In this document: positions 60,771-64,000 of the stretch, one piece after another
How the letters are laid out: each line of letters begins with the position of its first letter
Position numbering within the stretch: the first letter of the stretch is position 1
Assembly (NCBI RefSeq): GCF_048020265.1
Contig: NZ_CP171843.1
Coordinates: 2,232,001 to 2,296,000 of the forward strand
Origin: Limnohabitans_A sp048020265
GTDB lineage: Bacteria > Pseudomonadota > Gammaproteobacteria > Burkholderiales > Burkholderiaceae_C
Direction of reading: 5' to 3'
DNA: 64,000 nt
The notes under the pieces: model-generated
Database searches by the model: none
Told to the model about the DNA's origin: nothing
What the model saw: only the letters and a program-made list of their open reading frames with translations
Made by a program: the position numbers and the translations under genes

Positions 60771-60863
60771 TGAGTGGATATTGTATTGTTTAAACCATAA
60801 AAATCCACTCATATCGTTATTTTTTTAGCCTTGAATCGATTTACACCTTAAAATATCTACTCA
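60771..60863. promoter_or_regulatory. Repeated ATC[CT]ACTCA motif in the Rrf2/MerR divergent promoter
   Basis: TGAGTGGAT (60771-60779) and ATCCACTCA (60803-60811) are a perfect inverted pair with a 23-base spacer; ATCTACTCA (60855-60863) is a third copy near the MerR start. The shared repeats suggest a common operator. Confidence 0.6.
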
Positions 60864-60879
60864 ATACATATACAAAACA

Positions 60880-61878
60880 ATGTCCAACACCCTAGTCTCA
60901 CGCTCGGCGCTCTACCGCATCGGCGCCGTGTCCAAGCTCAGCGGCGTGCCTGTGCCGACCTTGCGCATCTGGCAAACGCGTTACAACGCGTTCTCGCCCG
61001 CCACCACCCAGGGGCAGCACCGGCTCTACGATGAAGAAGACCTGCGCAAGGCCGCGCTGCTCAAATCATTGACCAGCCAAGGGCACGGCATCAGCTTGAT
61101 TGCAGGACTGAGCACCACACAACTGCAGCAGTTGTTGCAAACCAGCACCGACATGGCGCGTGACCCTGCGCCAACGCCTCGATCCGGTGACAGCCACCCC
61201 GGCGCTTGGGTGCTGATCGGCCGCCCGCTGGCCGAGCGCTTGCAATCCGAACGCTTTCGGTCAGCGCACCCCGGGCCGGCGTTTCATATTCAAGCGGTGT
61301 GCAATGATTTGAACGAAGCTCGCCACACCCCTGAAGCAGCCGCTACCGATGTGCTCATGGTCTCGGTGAACAACCTGAGCGACGGCAACGCCCAACAAAT
61401 TCTGGACTTGTCCTCGCAACTGAGCGCACGCCAAACCGTAGTGCTGTACGGTTTTGGACAGATGAAAGCCATCGCCCACCTGGTTCGCGCAGGCTGCCTG
61501 GTGCACCGTGAACCTCTGAACGATGCGGCCTTGGCTGACATCGTGCGCAGTACGCGCCCAGCGCTGTCTGAGGCTTCTTGGGGCCTGCCCCGTCTGAACG
61601 ACCCGGTGCCGCCACGCCGGTTCTCTGATGCGGTGCTGCAGCGTGTGGCCAATATTCCAAGCCAGGTGCTGTGTGAATGTCCTCGGCATGTGGCCGAACT
61701 GATTGGCCAGTTGGGCCGGTTCGAAGACTACAGCCTTGACTGCCTGAATCAAAGTCCCAAAGACAGTGAACTGCACACAGAACTCAACAAGATGGCCGCA
61801 ACCGCCCGCGCCTTGTTTGAAAAAGCACTGCAAATGGTGGCTGACCATGAAGGCATCTCTTTGCAAGACCGTACCTGA
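60880..61878 (+). CDS. MerR-family regulator with B12-domain-like C-terminus
   Basis: 332 residues. MerR winged helix (RIGAVSKLSGVPVPTLRIWQ to HRLYDEEDLRKAALL). The rest (about 95-320) has a Rossmann-like order (DVLMVSVNNL, TVVLYGFGQ) that recalls the cobalamin domain of LitR/CarH, but the DxHxxG cobalamin motif is missing. It precedes the photolyase gene, so it may be a light- or stress-response regulator. Confidence 0.85.
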   Translation: MSNTLVSRSALYRIGAVSKLSGVPVPTLRIWQTRYNAFSPATTQGQHRLYDEEDLRKAALLKSLTSQGHGISLIAGLSTTQLQQLLQTSTDMARDPAPTPRSGDSHPGAWVLIGRPLAERLQSERFRSAHPGPAFHIQAVCNDLNEARHTPEAAATDVLMVSVNNLSDGNAQQILDLSSQLSARQTVVLYGFGQMKAIAHLVRAGCLVHREPLNDAALADIVRSTRPALSEASWGLPRLNDPVPPRRFSDAVLQRVANIPSQVLCECPRHVAELIGQLGRFEDYSLDCLNQSPKDSELHTELNKMAATARALFEKALQMVADHEGISLQDRT

Positions 61879-61902
61879 GCGGCACACGCGTGTGAACTGC
61901 TC

Positions 61903-62436
61903 ATGAAACGACACGTGGCCGCCACCTTGCTGGGCGTCATCGGCCTTTTGGTCATGGACAGCCACATCGACTGGGTTCGCCAGGACCACGGCACGCTGCT
62001 GGAGATCAACGGCCAAAAATTTGATCCCCAAGGCTGGATGGCCGAGCACTGGCGCTCATGGCGTCGAGACTGCCAGCGCGTTCGCGCCGAAGCCCCCGAC
62101 ACGGCCACGGCCCAGGCCGTGCTGCAAACCATCCAGCAGCACAGCCTGCCGGACTCGTTGGAGGCACAGCTGTTGCAACTGCAGCTGCAGGCCGACTGGG
62201 CGATTGCCGAGGTGGCATTCGAAACCCTGAACCCCAGCATCGTGGTGTTGCGTCGGCACGGTGGCGTTTGGCGCATCCAGGACACTGCAGTCTGGAGCGG
62301 CTCCACAGCGCCCTGGCAAACGGCCAATTTTGTACGCCGCTATTTGCAACAGCAAGCCCCTGAGCTACCACCCGCACTGATCGACTGCGTGCCCATTGAG
62401 GCCCGCCGCTATGCAGCGCTATCAAACGGGTTATGA
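61903..62436 (+). CDS. Unknown protein with N-terminal membrane anchor, 177 aa
   Basis: An N-terminal hydrophobic segment (MKRHVAATLLGVIGLLVMD) is followed by a soluble helical domain rich in Gln and Trp (HWRSWRRDCQRV, LQLQLQADWAIAEVAFE) and VLRRHGGVWRIQDTAVW. No family recognised. It starts 24 bases after the MerR stop and overlaps the photolyase start by 4 bases, so it is in the same operon. Confidence 0.7.
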   Translation: MKRHVAATLLGVIGLLVMDSHIDWVRQDHGTLLEINGQKFDPQGWMAEHWRSWRRDCQRVRAEAPDTATAQAVLQTIQQHSLPDSLEAQLLQLQLQADWAIAEVAFETLNPSIVVLRRHGGVWRIQDTAVWSGSTAPWQTANFVRRYLQQQAPELPPALIDCVPIEARRYAALSNGL

Positions 62437-64000
62437 CCATGACTTACCGTGTCGTCTGGTTCAAACGTGACCTGCGGCTGCAGGACCATGCCGCGCTCGT
62501 GCACGCTGCAACCCTTGGCCCGGTGCTGTGCCTCTACATAGTGGAGCCCGGTTTGTGGGCCCAACCGGATGCCGCCTTGCAACACTTCGAGTTCGTGCGC
62601 GAATCGCTGAATGAACTGCACGACGAGCTGCAGGCGCTGGGCGGCAGCCTGCAGGTGCGCGTGGGGCCTGCGGTGCAGGTGCTGGCCGCACTGCATGCAC
62701 AAGCGCCTTTTGCCGAATTGGTCTCGCACCAAGAAACCGGCAACGCCTTCACCTACGAGCGCGACCTGCAGGTCGGCGCGTGGTGCCGCAGCGCGGGGGT
62801 GGGCTGGACCGAGCTGCCCCAGTTTGGCGTGGTGCGGCGTCTGAAAAGCCGCAACACCTGGCAAGCCCGCTGGGAGGCGCACATGGCCGCGCCGCAAGCG
62901 GTCTTGCCCCCGTTGAACTTTTTTCACGCGCCGGACCCTTCAGGCCCCGAGGTGATGACACCGCCACCTGGCCTGCAACACAACCCCGCCCAGCGCCAGC
63001 ACGGTGGGCGTCGCCTGGGTTTGGAGACCTTGCACAGCTTTCTAGACGCGCGGGCGCTGAGCTACCGGGGCGGCATCTCCTCGCCGCTGACCTCGCCCAC
63101 CGCCTGTTCACGCATCTCGGCCTATTTGGCCTGGGGCTGCATCAGCATGCGCGAGGTGGTGCAGACCACCCGCGCTGCGCTCGATGCCTTGCCGCCACAA
63201 GCGGGCAGGCACAAGGCCGGACTCATCGGCTTCATCAGCCGCTTGTATTGGCACTGCCACTTCATCCAGAAGCTCGAGAGCGAACCCGAAATCGAGTGGC
63301 GCAACATGCACCGGGGCTACGACGGCCTGCGCGAAGACGGCTGGAACGACGCCCACTTTGCAGCATTGACCTCTGCACGCACCGGCTGGCCCATGGTGGA
63401 CGCGTGTGTGGTCATGCTGCACCAGACCGGCTGGCTGAACTTTCGCATGCGAGCCATGCTGGTGTCGGTGGCGGCTTACCCCCTGTGGCTCGACTGGCGG
63501 CCCGTGGGCCAATGGCTGGCCACCCAATTCTTGGACTACGAGCCCGGCATCCACTGGAGCCAGCTACAAATGCAGTCGGGCACCACCGGCATCAACACCA
63601 CACGGGTCTACAACCCGATCAAACAAGCGCAAGACCACGACCCCAAAGGCATTTTTGTGCGCCGCTGGCTGCCGCACATGCGCCGCGTGCCCGACACCTG
63701 GTTGTTCGAGCCCTGGCTCATGCCGCCCGAGGTGCAGCGCCACTGCGGCTTGACGGTGGGCAGCGGGCCGGATGCCGACATTCCCCTGCCCGTGGTGGAT
63801 TTGGCCGAAGCCACGCGCACCGCCAAAGCCGCGCTGCACGCACGACGGGCTGAGCCCGGTGTGAAGGCGGGCAAAAAAGCCATCGTGGAGAAACACGCCT
63901 CGCGCAAACACGGCAGCGGCGCGCAGCGTGATGTGTTCGCCCGCGACTCGGACAGCCCGAAAACCAGTCGCCGAAAAACGCGTCCGTCTTCCGATGCCAT
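62433..64000 (+). CDS. Photolyase/cryptochrome family protein (3' end outside window)
   Basis: At least 522 residues. N-terminal photolyase domain TYRVVWFKRDLRLQDHAAL; FAD-binding part with SSPLTSPTACSRISAYLAWG, HFIQKLESEPEIEWRNMHRG, WPMVDACVVMLHQTGWLNFR and DYEPGIHWSQLQMQSGTTG. It resembles blue-light DNA-repair enzymes or cryptochromes. A Lys/Arg-rich tail follows at about 3' end (RKHGSGAQRD). The stop is not in the window. Confidence 0.92.
   Translation, partial: MTMTYRVVWFKRDLRLQDHAALVHAATLGPVLCLYIVEPGLWAQPDAALQHFEFVRESLNELHDELQALGGSLQVRVGPAVQVLAALHAQAPFAELVSHQETGNAFTYERDLQVGAWCRSAGVGWTELPQFGVVRRLKSRNTWQARWEAHMAAPQAVLPPLNFFHAPDPSGPEVMTPPPGLQHNPAQRQHGGRRLGLETLHSFLDARALSYRGGISSPLTSPTACSRISAYLAWGCISMREVVQTTRAALDALPPQAGRHKAGLIGFISRLYWHCHFIQKLESEPEIEWRNMHRGYDGLREDGWNDAHFAALTSARTGWPMVDACVVMLHQTGWLNFRMRAMLVSVAAYPLWLDWRPVGQWLATQFLDYEPGIHWSQLQMQSGTTGINTTRVYNPIKQAQDHDPKGIFVRRWLPHMRRVPDTWLFEPWLMPPEVQRHCGLTVGSGPDADIPLPVVDLAEATRTAKAALHARRAEPGVKAGKKAIVEKHASRKHGSGAQRDVFARDSDSPKTSRRKTRPSSDA

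Overview
The window is about 64 kb of a GC-rich, gene-dense bacterial chromosome. Gene content and order point to Burkholderiales, most likely a Comamonadaceae (Limnohabitans/Polaromonas-like) freshwater bacterium. Supporting signs are a perfect CIRCE operator in front of rpoH, an orphan Bug/TctC receptor, the ctaCD-ctaG-ctaE / surf1-ctaA-ctaB-sco oxidase layout, and a GC-rich repeat inside recJ of a type common in Comamonadaceae. The taxonomic call is inference from gene content. I saw no rRNA, tRNA, CRISPR array, insertion sequence or prophage, and no stretch over 300 bases without a gene.

Layout. 1-7.7 kb: the tail of nhaA, then metY, a CoA-binding protein, an MFS transporter, a 47-codon membrane ORF, a conserved unknown, recJ, coaD and rsmD. 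7.8-14.4 kb: an Ala/Lys-rich secreted protein, two M16 peptidases, ftsY, rpoH under a CIRCE site, and a TctC-type receptor. 14.5-24.2 kb: a nearly complete aa3-type cytochrome c oxidase locus with heme A synthesis (ctaA, ctaB), copper delivery (sco, ctaG), SURF1, subunits I-III and several small membrane accessory proteins, including one of 38 residues. 24.3-32.5 kb: a BioC-like methyltransferase, comF, trmL, a MaoC-type hydratase, a 'Gcr' family membrane protein, a conserved unknown and a P-type ATPase. 32.5-36.3 kb: a histidine kinase/response regulator pair joined to cytochrome b561, a diheme cytochrome c and an SHP-like (DUF1924) oxygen-binding cytochrome.

36.4-59.8 kb is the most remarkable part. 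It is a nearly continuous phosphate-economy region: ppk2; phoR-phoB-phoU-pstB-pstA-pstC-pstS; the secreted phosphatase phoX; an arsenate operon (gap-arsJ-arsR-arsC-acr3); ppx; a Lys-rich ribbon-helix-helix-like protein; sixA and ppk1; and a translationally coupled olsB-plcP-agt operon. The last three encode a membrane-lipid remodelling route that replaces phospholipids with phosphorus-free ornithine- and glyco-lipids. Degenerate PhoB boxes with an identical geometry (7+4+7 bases, then 10 bases to a -10 hexamer) can be read by eye in front of pstS, phoX, ppk1 and ppx. Weaker ones lie before ppk2, gap-arsJ and the RHH-like gene. The region therefore looks like one PhoB-centred programme covering uptake, scavenging, polyphosphate storage and mobilisation, arsenate defence and lipid replacement. 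The olsB operon has no clear Pho box; it has its own 9-bp inverted repeat directly upstream of the Shine-Dalgarno sequence.

59.8-64 kb: DUF2789, a cysteine-free Rrf2 regulator divergent from a MerR-type regulator across a shared repeat-containing intergenic region, an unknown membrane-anchored protein, and a photolyase/cryptochrome gene running off the end of the window. This is a probable light-response or DNA-repair module.
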